Shown here one piece after another: positions 34,301 through 45,263 of a stretch of 64,000 nucleotides of DNA (positions are counted from its first letter, which is position 1; every line of letters starts with the position of its first letter). The position numbers and the translations under genes are program-made. This DNA is from Odiellus spinosus (Eukaryota > Arthropoda > Arachnida > Opiliones > Phalangiidae). The stretch lies in contig OY987237.1 of assembly GCA_963920705.1 (NCBI GenBank), positions 14,228,601 through 14,292,600 of the forward strand, in the 5' to 3' direction. The notes under the pieces were generated by a model. It did no database searches. It had not been told where the DNA came from and worked only from the letters and a program-made list of their open reading frames with translations.

Positions 34301-36395
34301 TTTTGTCCGACTCATTTTTGAATGTTTTTTCTATTTATTTAATAGTTTGACGGTTGTACGAAAGCGTTTTCTCGATTGGAAAATCTCAAAATCCACCTGA
34401 GATCTCATACGGGCGAAAGACCATACGCCTGTCAGTTCCCATCTTGCACCAAAGCTTTCAGTAACTCATCCGACAGAGCGAAACATCAGAGAACCCATCA
34501 AGATACGGTAAAAAACTAATTCGTCAAACTTCTATAGGCATATTCTTGGTGGATTTTATCAAGAAGGATCAGACAAGGAGAGGAAAAGTGGGGACGGCGC
34601 AGTTCCTATTGCGTCGGCCTAAACTCCCACTCTGGGAGAACGGGGGTAGAGATGTTTCGTGGTAAAATGTTGTCACGTGGGTAAAACGGATCCTTTATCA
34701 GCTTCGTAGCCAACGACGCTAGTGACCACGTGACAACAATTTACCTCGAGAATTTCCTATCCCCCTTTCCACCCGAGTGGGAGGTTGGCTCTTCTCTCTC
34801 TAACTCAACGCAGCCCTTCTTTTCCTCTCCTTGTCTGATCCTTCTTGATTTTATCTAGGAGTACTAAAAACCCACCATTCCACTTAAAGGGAAAATGAAA
34901 CCTAACAACGACTGGTTTTTTTTTATCGATTCTTTATCGTTTAAATAGGCACCCCTTATGAGAGAAAGGGGTTGGTAGGTTTTTATTTTATACTTCTTTT
35001 TATGGGCAACGAAATTAATACGAGTAATATTCAACTTGAATTAAATGTCTTAATTGAAAATTCCCATGGTTATAAAAAAGGTCATTTAAATAGTTTCGCC
35101 TCATTTAAGAACTAAAGAGCTTCTTTTACACGTTTTTCCTAGGCGTAACTTTTTTTGTTCATTCTTTCCGCCTGTCTATTTCTCGGTGCATTTTTCCTTG
35201 TCTTTGCGATTCATCTTTGGCGGATTCCAGAAACCATACGCGTGCCAAATACCGGGATGCACGAAGCGCTACACGGATCCCAGCTCACTCAGAAAACACG
35301 TTAAAAATCACACGACCAAAACGGACCAAGCCAAAAAGAAGGTACACGCGATTTACGAGAAAGTCGAGTTCGAGGAAAAAAAACGAAAAATAGATTCCAA
35401 GCTGAGATTTCATAGCGCACGAAGTTAGAATAAGTTGAATTAGGATCCTCATTCCTCTCATATGTCACGAGTTAGTTAATCCCGAAGTAGCTCATCAGTC
35501 AATTTCCTCGGACATGACGCCTCTTTCGAGTTGCTCAGTATTGCTTCAAGTTACTTATTTATTCGACAGCTAAGAGGTGACCTTAACGAACCAGTGGACA
35601 CGGATCTGTTGAGCAAATGTCTGACCATCCAAGCGATTCGACCCAATCACCCCATTTTACAACAAGGAGATAGAGAGGATAGTTACGCGACGCACGATTT
35701 TATAATGACGCACGACAGCGGCTTAGGAAGATCGCCAGCCCATAACTCGCAACACTCGAATTTCAATTCCGGCGGATACTACTCCAGTAAGTGTCATTAA
35801 AGGTCAAATGTCCCAATATATAGGTTAACTTATCAAGAATATAAATTTCTTATAGATGGTATGTCGTTTTCAAATACGATGTCACCTGGAAGTCATCAAA
35901 GCAGTCCCCAAACACTACGCGACATAGCTGAAAGGTGTGTTTTAAAAAATGAGTTCTTTCCCCATTATTTACGATGGCAAAACGGAAATACTAATAGTTG
36001 ATTGAAAAACCTATTTTACGAACAATTAGCAATGAACCTGTTGATACCCTCATCTCCATACTCCAAGACACGAACCAATCAAAACTAAGTCTACCACCGA
36101 TTAGCCAATCAAATAGAAGAAGTCCATCTATTAAACCCCTGGAGAATAGTAGATCCGCATCTTCGAGATCCAATATTGGTAAGTTTCATCCCGTACAACT
36201 CAAAAACGTTTACAAACGATAACGTTCCATAAAACTATAAATTTTCCAGGTCAGTTACCTCCGTTAAACCGAAACCCAGTCTCACCCGGGTTACCATGGA
36301 GCCCTGGTACCAATCTTACGTTTCCAACGTTCCAGGATTCTTTCTCTAACAAATATGGCATAATCTTGGAGGACTACGCCAGACCAGGAGGGTAA
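19303..36395 (+). CDS. Glis: GLIS-family C2H2 zinc-finger transcription factor (11 coding exons)
   Basis: Nuclear Gli-similar factor; relatives are vertebrate GLIS1/GLIS3 and, more distantly, Drosophila lame duck. Exons: 19303-19366, 19748-20200, 29845-30881, 31006-31306, 31442-31701, 34346-34507, 35231-35341, 35570-35786, 35856-35934, 36030-36178 and 36250-36395; phases join to give about 991 residues. Five fingers: finger 1 CWWIDC...[11 protein letters not shown], finger 2 CFWQGC...[10 protein letters not shown], finger 3 CSFDGC...[11 protein letters not shown] (split by an intron after CS), finger 4 CQFPSC...[10 protein letters not shown] and finger 5 CQIPGC...[10 protein letters not shown], with GLIS-type linkers. 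After them KKK joins [19 protein letters not shown], like the GLIS3 segment following its fingers. The N-terminal 600 residues are Ser/Pro-rich and low-complexity. The C terminus is uncertain: the TAA at 36393 overlaps a good splice donor (GG then GTAAGA). The 36030 acceptor was chosen because it is the one that keeps phase. Confidence 0.94.
23303..23713. repeat. Fold-back element with perfect 41-base ends
   Basis: The arms at 23303-23343 and 23673-23713 are exact reverse complements. Each carries its own hairpin (CCCCCTTCGGGGGG) next to TATATAATAA. Weaker pairing continues inward (ACGAACAACAAG with CTTGTTGTTCGT). About 330 bases lie between, with no ORF of note. The perfect arms imply a recent or conserved structure. 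Confidence 0.8.
24810..25248. repeat. TTAA-flanked long fold-back MITE, copy 1
   Basis: Starts TTAA then AGGGAGAATGCAACCTAA and ends with the reverse complement plus TTAA. The arms extend almost to the centre, through ATCGATTCCTTATCGTTTA, AATTTAAAACTTACCC and GGTCTAGCGACCAAT. The centre is G+C-rich with CGCG runs. Full copies also at 33353 and 47943, single ends at 34884 and 52765. Confidence 0.85.
33353..33793. repeat. TTAA-flanked long fold-back MITE, copy 2
   Basis: Same family as 24810-25248, in GLIS intron 5, bounded by TTAA on both sides. Very similar to copy 1 in both arms; the central G+C-rich block is in the opposite order, as expected for an element inserted the other way round. 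Confidence 0.85.
34561..34846. repeat. Fold-back MITE (AAGAAGGATCAGA ends), copy 1
   Basis: Lies in GLIS intron 6. Ends AAGAAGGATCAGACAAGG and its complement, flanked directly on both sides by the 9-base repeat GATTTTATC (34552-34560 and 34847-34855), a clear target-site duplication. Interior includes GTTGTCACGTGG and its partner. The second copy is at 56944-57222, reversed. Confidence 0.85.
34884..34948. repeat. Single end of the TTAA fold-back family
   Basis: TTAAAGGGAAAATG, AACCTAACAACGA, TTATCGATTCTTTATCG and TTTAAATAGGC match the outer 65 bases of the element at 24810, then similarity stops at ACCCC. No second arm is visible nearby. Truncated copy in GLIS intron 6. Confidence 0.7.
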
Positions 36396-39300
36396 GATTT
36401 TATCTAATTCGTATCTTTCAAGCTAAGGGTGCTACGTGTTTAAAATCTGGTGGCGCCAAAGTGGTTTTAATTGACATTCTGGCATTTTGTGGGCGCCGTT
36501 GAGTCACGCACTAGCTCATCTCTCGATAATTGAATTGGCTTCTACACAAGAGATGTTTTGATGACGAATGTTTTTAGTTCGGGAACGCGTTGGTTTACCA
36601 AAATAGTATCAAAATTTAGGGGAAATTCCCGAGGTTTTTCGCTACTTAGGGGGCCATTTGGTTTAGTCGACGTGGGAGAGCGCGTTGACAAAAAAAGGAG
36701 GCGTTTTAAAAGAGAATGAATATAAAGGAACCAAACACGTGGATTTTAAAGTTTCATTGCTGGAGGTCCTATAAGAGTTATTTTTTTATGAGAGGAGGAA
36801 GAGTGTAACAACAAGGGTGTCTATTAATAGACACGAATCTCATTCATAAGATCGTATTCGTTGGCGCTAATTGCGCTGACGACATATTATTGCTACAACT
36901 TCATACTTTAAAGCTCCAAGTTACATATATGGGTTTTGATTTGTGATCATTATGTGGCGGCGTGATTTTATCTTTGGTAGGCCAATGGAACAGTATACTT
37001 AGACCCATTCTTTACCCGTGGATATTAGATAAAACCTTTTATACCCATATTTCTATGAAACGAATATATGCAAAGTACATAAACATTGAACTTACCTTAT
37101 TTATTAAAGTGACTATAGACATATCCACTTGAAGCCTTTTTTTTTCTAGTTATTCACTAATCACTCCTGTAGTTTTTCATATAATATAATCGATGGGGTG
37201 TGATGTTCCATTAAAGTTGTTAATCCGCACAAAGAGCACAAAACTTCGCGGTTTAGGGATACCAAGGCTTACATTACTGGTAACATAACGCGGTAATAAA
37301 CGGATATACGGCTACCAAATCAGGCTCTTGATACAAAATAAAACTTTTAAAGAGACTATTTAACGTAAACCGAATACTTGCGTTTAAAATTGTATATATT
37401 AATAGTTTATTTAATCGAAATAACACTTCGAAAACATGCTTTGTCCGAATAACGCCAAAATCGGTACATCACTTTCAAGCCGGCGTCGTCCGCTTGATTG
37501 TAACATGGAGGGTTAATCTAATCATCCAATGGAGGCGAAATATACATATATATATATTTATCCATGAGTCTTATACCATAAATGATGAGCGAAACTGATC
37601 CATAATGCTAATATTATCAAAATTACGTTTACTTTCAGAGTCTCTTAAGGAAAACATAAATCTATAATGGATGGAAATTATTTTGCCATATTACTATTTC
37701 GTTTCTTCGAACGAAAAATTGGCGGCTAGGCGCATTTAATGGCTCAATATGGTCCAACTACTTGATGGATTACTGAATCCTCGTGGTTTTCGAAGACAAT
37801 ATTATAGAAGCCTTTTACCTATAAGAAAGGAGTATTAATGACAGGAGTTATGATTCGTTAACTTTTAATCAAGTTGTGACACGACCCTTTTTTGGGTGCT
37901 CAAAATGATAACGAAACCTTTTTGATTTTAAGTAGTTTAAATATTAATTAAGGCGGTATTTTACTTATAATTGTACATTTTCAAATCGATAGCTCTCTCT
38001 TTTGTGTTATATTGTTTTTCCAGTATGTATAAATCTATAAATCAATGACTCGCGTCCTTCAAGGGTGTTAAAAATATTCAAGAAAATTAACAGAATGGGA
38101 ATATTAAATTCCCTCAATTAATTGTAACCAGTGATAGTTATATTTGAAATAAAACATTATTTTGCGTCTCTTAAATTATATTGTTTTTAAGTAGCCATAG
38201 TGATCAGCGCGTATCCTTGGTGAGGGAACTTCCCTTTCAAAAAGTGTTGATACTCCACTCCAAGCTAGAGGCGCGTAATACGAATGGCCAATTCACTTAT
38301 AAGATAAAGCCTGGAGTTCATTCATTTTCAAGGTAGATTTATTTGGAAAGAGAGAAACGGTATTCCGCGCATTCGTAAACACATTTTCCAACTTCTGAAA
38401 ATAGGTTTTGGCACGTTTTTCTTGATTGCTAAGAACGATAGAAACGTGAACGCTGGCTTCTATTCACCTAGTCTCGAGGATTGAAGATTTTTTTTACTAG
38501 TGAAGCACCTGACGGGACATAATTTAGGTTATTTAGGCATTACGTTATATTTTTAATTAAGAGAAAATTAAAATTTCATAGAATTTTGCAGTACCGCCCT
38601 ATCTTTTTCAATTGTTTGGCATATTCAAATTAAAGGGAATAGAATCTTTATCATTTTAGGGATGATCCCCATAACGAGCCACTGACCCACGTTATAATTC
38701 ATAAATACGAAAGGCTTGAGGTTATTTTATGGTCCAAATAAATGATGAAAAGTTATAGCTACACTTTTTATACCCAAGAAACATATAAAATAGATCCCGC
38801 CCCTACGTAACACCTCATTTATTTAACTAAATGCGCGCATTTCATTGAGCATCAGAGCGCGGCAGTGAGAACACTTTTACAGGAGTTACATAGCAAATAC
38901 ATTAATCCATTTCAGCCTGGCATATGGCTTTTCTGTAAAGGTTAAAAACCGGCAGATAAACCATTTCTACAGCACTTCTTGGGGGGAAAAACCGGTATTT
39001 ATATTATAGTATAAGTTCTAAATATCTACTAATTTACAAAGGGATCTTAACTTCAATGATTTCGTCATTATTATCAAAAGTACAAATATTTAGATTAGAA
39101 AATTGACTATGGAAAAAAATCAAAAAATAATCCTTATTTTAAATCAAAATTAATAATTTAAATAAATAATTATGTATACTGTTAAATTTAATCATGAATT
39201 TAATTACGATTTCAGAAAATTAATTAACATCTTAGGAACCGGGTTGCAAGATGGCCGAATTTGCCACAGGGAAAGGAGGTATCTTAAAGGGAATATAACC

Positions 39301-39584
39301 CTCAAGAGGTTCTTTATGGAAAATTTGGTTTTTTAAATTCCCTTACAAAATTCCCTAACCTTTTGGCCCAATTTAATAATTCCCTAACTTCTCCAGGTTT
39401 TCCCTGACCTGTGACAACCTTGTTAATATAGTAAAAATAAAAAATATGTTCCTTCTAAGCATTGTAGATATCAATATTAAATGACAATTACTAGAAATAA
39501 TAGGCTTTATTTACGTACTTAAATTTTCTTACAAACTTAATTAAAAATAATTCAACAAAGGTCATAAAAATTCATTATTATTTA
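36396..39584. other. Region between the convergent GLIS and GULO genes
   Basis: The 3' flanks of both genes meet here. No exon recognised, though a GLIS 3' exon cannot be excluded because of the stop/donor overlap at 36391-36395. A perfect 18-base palindrome (GTGTCTATTAATAGACAC) is at 36817-36834. Near 39330-39420 are repeated CCCTAAC/CCCTGACC phrases ending in GTGACAACCTTG, of a kind common at degenerate DNA-element ends. Confidence 0.5.
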
Positions 39585-42116
39585 TTAAGGAGTTAGAATC
39601 CTCTCCATGTAAGAATTAACAAACAAATTTGTTGGATCTAATTTCTCTCGTATTTCGCACCATTTCTTCCATTGCGGATAAAGTCTCTCGAAATCTGGTT
39701 TACGAAGTTTGTGAGCCTGAAAAGATATTATAGGTAACTTAAAACTGACACGAAGGAAAAACAAACAGAAAGAGGATTGTCGCATCACCTTGGCCCAATG
39801 CGGCCTTCCACCTGCCTCCATCATTATATTTTCGTAAGCTGCCCAGTATTTTTCGTAGGGAATGGGTACGTTATATGGCCTGTACATGACGATATTAATA
39901 AAACAGGTATCCCTTCCGTAACAAGGGCTAAGATAGATATCGTCTGATTTAACGAATCTTATTTCAACAGCGATATGAGCGTAAACATCGGGATTAGCGT
40001 CGAGCCATTCTTTTAGCGTCATTAACGTTGAGCCAGTTTTGGATCTAAATAAAAATTGAAGTCTTTTCAAAATTGTTTAAAGGGATTCTATACTCTGATG
40101 ACAAGTTATTTTTGATTGATTTGAACTGTTAACTGTAAAAACCATATCAAAACTCTCAGCAAAGGTTTTGTAGTAATTTAGAGTTAATTATTAAAGTCAA
40201 AAACTCGCTAAGCCTAAATCCGTTTCGAATGGAAGCCAAGAATTAGACAAGCTAAACCTAAATCCATACGGAATCAAAGTCACAAACTAGGCCCGCTAAG
40301 CCTAAATCCAGAGTATAGTATCCCTTTAAAGAATTAGATTTCAAAATGATTAGATTATACCTGTCAATGGCCCATTCTGTCACGTATTGTTTAAACCTAC
40401 ATTCCAAACTCAAAACTTTATAACTCTCTCCGACGTATCTTTTAGGTTTAGAGTAAAGTAATCTGTACATTAGTCTATTCACGACTGGCGTAAACCCAGG
40501 AATCATAGTTCTGTAAATAAAAATCAAGATTTTGAGAGGAGATCTCTGTTCATTTTGATATCGATAATCAATTTCGAAGTTTTGAGTCAAAATAACCGAT
40601 ATTCTTGCCGTCTAACATTTAAATTTTGCGTTAAAATCTATTGAGAAGTGACATAAAAAGCAAAAATATCAGTTTTTGACGGTAATCTGTTAAACCTAGA
40701 TATTGATATCCATTAAATTACGATATCGGCGAAAAAGTAACATACCCTAACCAATATCCAAACTCTAAAGCGTAGTAACCGATTGCGTAGTTCCAAAACC
40801 AATTTGAACATGTTTCTAAGGTGGAGTATTTTGTCACAGGCTTAAATTTTAAGTTTCCAAATTGCATAGAAAAAATTTATTAGACTTCATTCTGCCTTTA
40901 AAATAATTTTGTCACAAGAACTATGGTTAAAATATTATTACCAATGACGTTTTACTGGAGTGTATGACAACCACATTTTCGGTATGAGGATACCTAAAAT
41001 AGAATAGTAAAAATTAGAAATGATTATAACGTTTGTAAACTAATTTATTATTTCAAAACTTACCAGTGAAATAGGAAGTATTCTGATGATTTGTAATGAA
41101 CATCTAAATGTTCGATAACATCCTTTAAACTAGCCGGATAATCGTTTCTCAAGAGGTTAAACTTTGGTTCGCATTGATACGTTATACTAATGATAACTCC
41201 GATGGCCCCTAAATTATCAGAAACAATTTAATCCTCAAAAAATGTACTGTATATCGTTAATATACCTAATCCGCAAATTGTGGAAAGATATAATTCTTGA
41301 TTTTCCGTACGCGAACAAGTTTTAACTTCGCCCGATGCTGTCATAAGCTCTAATTCAGTAACCTTAAAATAGTCGACTAATTAATTACTTAAAAGTGATC
41401 ATATTGTAGCTTTATTCTTACAAAAGTCCCCATATGTCCAAAATTTGAGCCACTACCGTGGGTTCCCGTTGATATGGCCCCTGCTAACGTTATCTCTGAT
41501 ACAGACCCTAGACTTTATAAAAAAATATTGGGAATAAACTGAGGTTATGCTAAAATACTAAAACTATACGAAATATACATAGTTAAATTGAGGTTATGTT
41601 CAGGCAGCGTCTCGTGTAGTGCACTAACTTTTACTCCACCTCCTACTTTAACGGAGCAATTCATCGTATCAACCTATGAATTTTTCACATTTACGATCAA
41701 CAACCTTCATAGATTTTACGTACGTCATTACTTACATTTATTTGGTCAAAATGTTGTAAACTAATAAGGTACTCATTACAACAAGCCAAATCCGAAGGTG
41801 AATGCCCACATCCCACAACACGAACTCGTTTCCCATCATTGTTTGCAAAGGCTAGAATCTTGGTTAAAATTTAAACTTGGATGCGTGAAATTAATCAAAC
41901 TTTTTGTATCATCGAGACATACCTGTCTCAGTTCGTTAGGTGTTTTAGGTGCAAAATAAAGCTCAGGCGAGCATGTGAACGTCTTCGACCAGTTATTAAA
42001 AATCACACCAGGTATACCTAGGCCCTACAAAAATAAATTTTAATTTTACTTTTTATTCACAATTTACTATTAAAAAATGAGGGAAAAATTGTTTTCGCAC
42101 ACACCGTTACGTTCAT
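39585..42116 (-). CDS. GULO: L-gulonolactone oxidase (12 coding exons)
   Basis: FAD enzyme that oxidises L-gulono-1,4-lactone with O2, the last step of ascorbate synthesis, on the ER membrane in vertebrates. Exons on the minus strand, 5' to 3': 42116-42111, 42024-41923, 41858-41736, 41673-41579, 41512-41422, 41362-41266, 41208-41064, 40993-40942, 40840-40746, 40510-40361, 40044-39789 and 39716-39585. Every junction is GT/AG, phases agree, and the 447-residue product matches vertebrate GULO (440) throughout. FAD domain: FNNWSKTFTCSPELYF, then VVGCGHSPSD whose His (about residue 55) aligns with the FAD-linked His of GULO; LGSVSEITLAG and STGTHGSG follow. C-terminal domain: CSNWFWNYAIGYYALEF, LECRFKQYVTEWAIDR, AVEIRFVKSDDIYLSPC, IVMYRPY, GGRPHWAKAH, REKLDPTNLFVNSY. 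Introns are 62-95 bases in several places. The two-codon first exon is the least certain part. Confidence 0.95.
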
Positions 42117-42490
42117 TTCGTAAAAATCCGGGATAATCCGATGAACTACTTGAAAAGTTTAAATGTGTAAGGATTACGCTGAATGACCTACATTAACTAC
42201 TTAAAAAACTATGTTAATAATGATAAACTGATTTGAATAATTATCTAGATTAATAGCAGCCGAAAATCTAAAAACAAGAACGGAAATAAGTACCGAGTAT
42301 CGGACATAACCTTTGAAGCTAATGTTGACGCGTGAGAGAGACGCAGAGACCCGGATCCTGCATGGACGCACAAAGGCCAACTAAAATCGCGTTTCAACAT
42401 GGGAAAGTCAACTTCACCTAAATATTGACCGTGGAAATTCAAACGTTTGGCGCTGAACAACGTTATTAGCAGTTAAAACTACGAACCAAA

Positions 42491-42564
42491 CAATGCCTAC
42501 GTAAAAATTACGTAGGCATTGAACCATGGGCCAAGAAACGTGATATCACGTTTCTTGGCCCATG
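42491..42564. repeat. Two adjacent perfect palindromes upstream of GULO
   Basis: The first, 42491-42521, has two 14-base arms and a three-base AAA loop. The second, 42525-42564, is a perfect 40-base palindrome with no loop, centred on GATATC. Three bases separate them. They lie about 375 bases upstream of the GULO ATG. No coding role. Confidence 0.75.
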
Positions 42565-42957
42565 ATTGAACCAAATCATCAAATTTTCGTAATTATGCAT
42601 GGAATTTTACATACTAAGATAGCAGTTAAAACACTCTAAAAGATTAAATACGATTTATCTTGGAATGAAAAATATCGTACAAATAGTACCGAGAGAATTA
42701 AATGAAATACTTTTGAACATCGAAACTAATATTAACTTAATTTTGTCAATTAGCTTTAAATACATATATATCATTCTTGGTCAAATTTACACAGCTTTGT
42801 GTCAAAAAACACTTATTTACCGTAACTAAACACTATTTATGGACTTTAAAAAGTATTATTAATACAAAATATGTAGAGATTTATGAAATATAATAAATAT
42901 TTTTATATTTTATTACATTTTGAAATTAAATTCTACGAATATTGATTCAAAATTAAT

Positions 42958-45263
42958 TAATTTATATTTTCCGATGCCTAATAATACGTAGAATAATATT
43001 CGTTAATTTAAATTATAATTAAATTAATTAATACAGCTTATTTATTTAAATTGTAATTTCTACCAGTCGGAGTTTTCCCAGCTATTGTACTAATATTTCA
43101 TTGGAAGTTGACTATTAAGCATGAACACCCAAAACTTCTATTGTTCATGGAAGAAAGCGAATGCGGCTATGGATTAAAGAAATTGTATTCCGCCCTGTGA
43201 TAGGGTCTGCTCTATTACAACGAGCTCCATGAACGAAAAATGGAACAACAATGTGGAGGGAGTTTGATTTAAATTAAATATTATATTAAATACTTACTTT
43301 TGAACTTACTTTTTGAGTAAATATTCGTACTATTTAATTTCAAAACGTAATAAAAATTAGAAATATTTATTTTATTTTATAAATCTTGACATATTTTGCA
43401 TAATTAATACGTAAACTTTATGAAGGTCCTTAATTAAAGCGATAATTTGTGTTTAATTAGTATATTTTGACGCAAACTGGTGCAAATATTTACCGAAATT
43501 GATTTATAATTATTTTTAAGCGTAAATTATATCGTAATATCTTTGTAATTAAAGTTAATTGAGAAAATTAAGTTAATTAAAATATTTTTTTCGCATTTTG
43601 AGGCTAAAAACGGCTAATTTAGTTATATAAAACTGGGAGGAGTGTTTTTAAGAGCTTATATATTCCTAATCAAGTTTAATCACGATTAAATTTAATCTAA
43701 ATTAAAATTAAAATTGCTCGCACGTTCTCAAAAATATTTTTAACGGATAGCCCGTGTCCTCAAACCTAAGAATAATTATTTTTCTTTTTAATTTATCTTA
43801 ATTAGGACCCGTAATTAAATTAAAACTAAATTTAAATCGCGTTTAAAATTGTAAAATCGGATCTATGCAAATACCCATGAAAAAAACCCAACATGAAAAT
43901 TTCGTTTTGAGAAAAAAGTTTTCGAACGAGTCTTTTCACTAAAATCTAAATATTTGGCTTAATTTTAACTAATTTTAAATCCTAAACTATGTCATCTGAT
44001 AGATTAGAATACGAGGAATCCGCTCGTGTTATTATAATTAACTTAAGACTAATAGGTAATTAGTTATTCAATTAGAAAGTTAAGCCTAACTTCTTTTTCA
44101 GTTCGAAAAATTGAATTAACGCTTATAATTAGATTAAATCTCGATTATATTTAAACAAAGCATACTTAATCTAGTTAATTAACGCGCGAGAAACTCAAAA
44201 AAGTTAATTTCATTATCCTGGGATAAGCGGTTAATTAGTTACGTAATTAAGTTCCACGATTTTAACCAATTTTTTTTGTTTCGAAGTTTTTAAATAATTT
44301 TCCCGCCTTGAAATTAAGTCGCGTTTAAATGTGATATATGTAAAAAAGTCAAGTAGGATACGGAGAATAAAATAAAATTAGTCTCGTTATCCTACGGCGA
44401 TCCGTTAATTAGTTATCTAAGAAAGTTTGGGACTAATTATGCAATTTTCTTGATTTTAAAATGTTTACCACGTCACTACGGCTTTAAAATAAAACTTTAT
44501 TAAGAAAATTAAACGTGTTTCGATAGATTGGCTCGCAGGGATTTCAAAAATGTTAATTTCGACGCTCAAAATTAAGTATTTAAATAAATATTTAATTTAA
44601 ATCAAACCCCCTCCGCATTTTCTTCCATTTTTTGGTTCACGGAGCTCGTTGTAATATAGGGGAGCCTATAACTAAGGAGAGAAGCGTTTCTTTTCTCCAT
44701 AGGCCCATTCGCTTTCTTCCATGAACGATAGAAGTTACTAGTGTTCGTGCTTAAAGATTGAATTGAGACAAAACTCCATTAAGGTGAAATCCTAACCTTG
44801 TTTTTTTCCCTGTAGTTTAAATAAAACTTCATTCGGTTTGTTTGGCAAACGGAGGTAAAGGGGTCTGAAAGTGAGAGGGGAATGAAATTCCCGGAGTCAG
44901 CTTTTATTTTCAGCGGAAGAATAATAAACCATAACTCTTTTTCCGTAGAAAACACTCTGCAAATTACGGTTGATCTTCGCTCCAAAAATGGTTGCATTAG
45001 AAAACGGTAAAAATTGCCAAAAAAAGTGTCTATGGACTATTCCATTTTAGAAAATTGGGGGTCTTGGTTTTTCTATATATATTTGTACAGCCCGAATACG
45101 CTACGGGTATAACTCAACTTCCAATGAAAGATTAGAATAATAGGTAGGAAAACTCCGACTGGTAGAAATTACAATTTAAATAATTAGGCTAAAATAACTG
45201 ATTTAATGAAATTTTAACGAATGAATATTATTCTAGGTACGGTGATTTTTCCCAAATAAATTA
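42958..45263. repeat. Large (2.3 kb) inverted-repeat element
   Basis: The left arm from about 42958 and the right arm ending about 45263 are reverse complements over several hundred bases: AGAATAATATTC, ATTTAAATTGTAATTTCTA, CCAGTCGGAGTTTTCC, TTTCATTGGAAGTTGA, GTTCATGGAAGAAAGCGAAT, TTACAACGAGCTCC, GTTTGATTTAAATTAAATA. The right arm contains about 350 extra bases (roughly 44760-45110) missing from the left. The 1.3-kb centre is A+T-rich with dense TTAATT/AATTAA words and has no credible ORF. Confidence 0.8.

Noticed and set aside
39717-39788. GULO and GLIS introns read as coding (open frames crossing 39717-39788 and 35342-35428)
   Set aside because: Alignment with the vertebrate proteins is continuous only when these stretches are removed; the 72-base GULO one has good GT/AG borders.
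39585-42116. GULO as bacterial transfer or contamination
   Set aside because: It has eleven short spliceosomal introns, surroundings of the same composition and repeats, and matches the animal enzyme rather than bacterial aldonolactone oxidases.
44779-44997. 72-codon minus-strand open frame in the large inverted repeat
   Set aside because: It lies in the one-sided insert and shows no recognisable domain.
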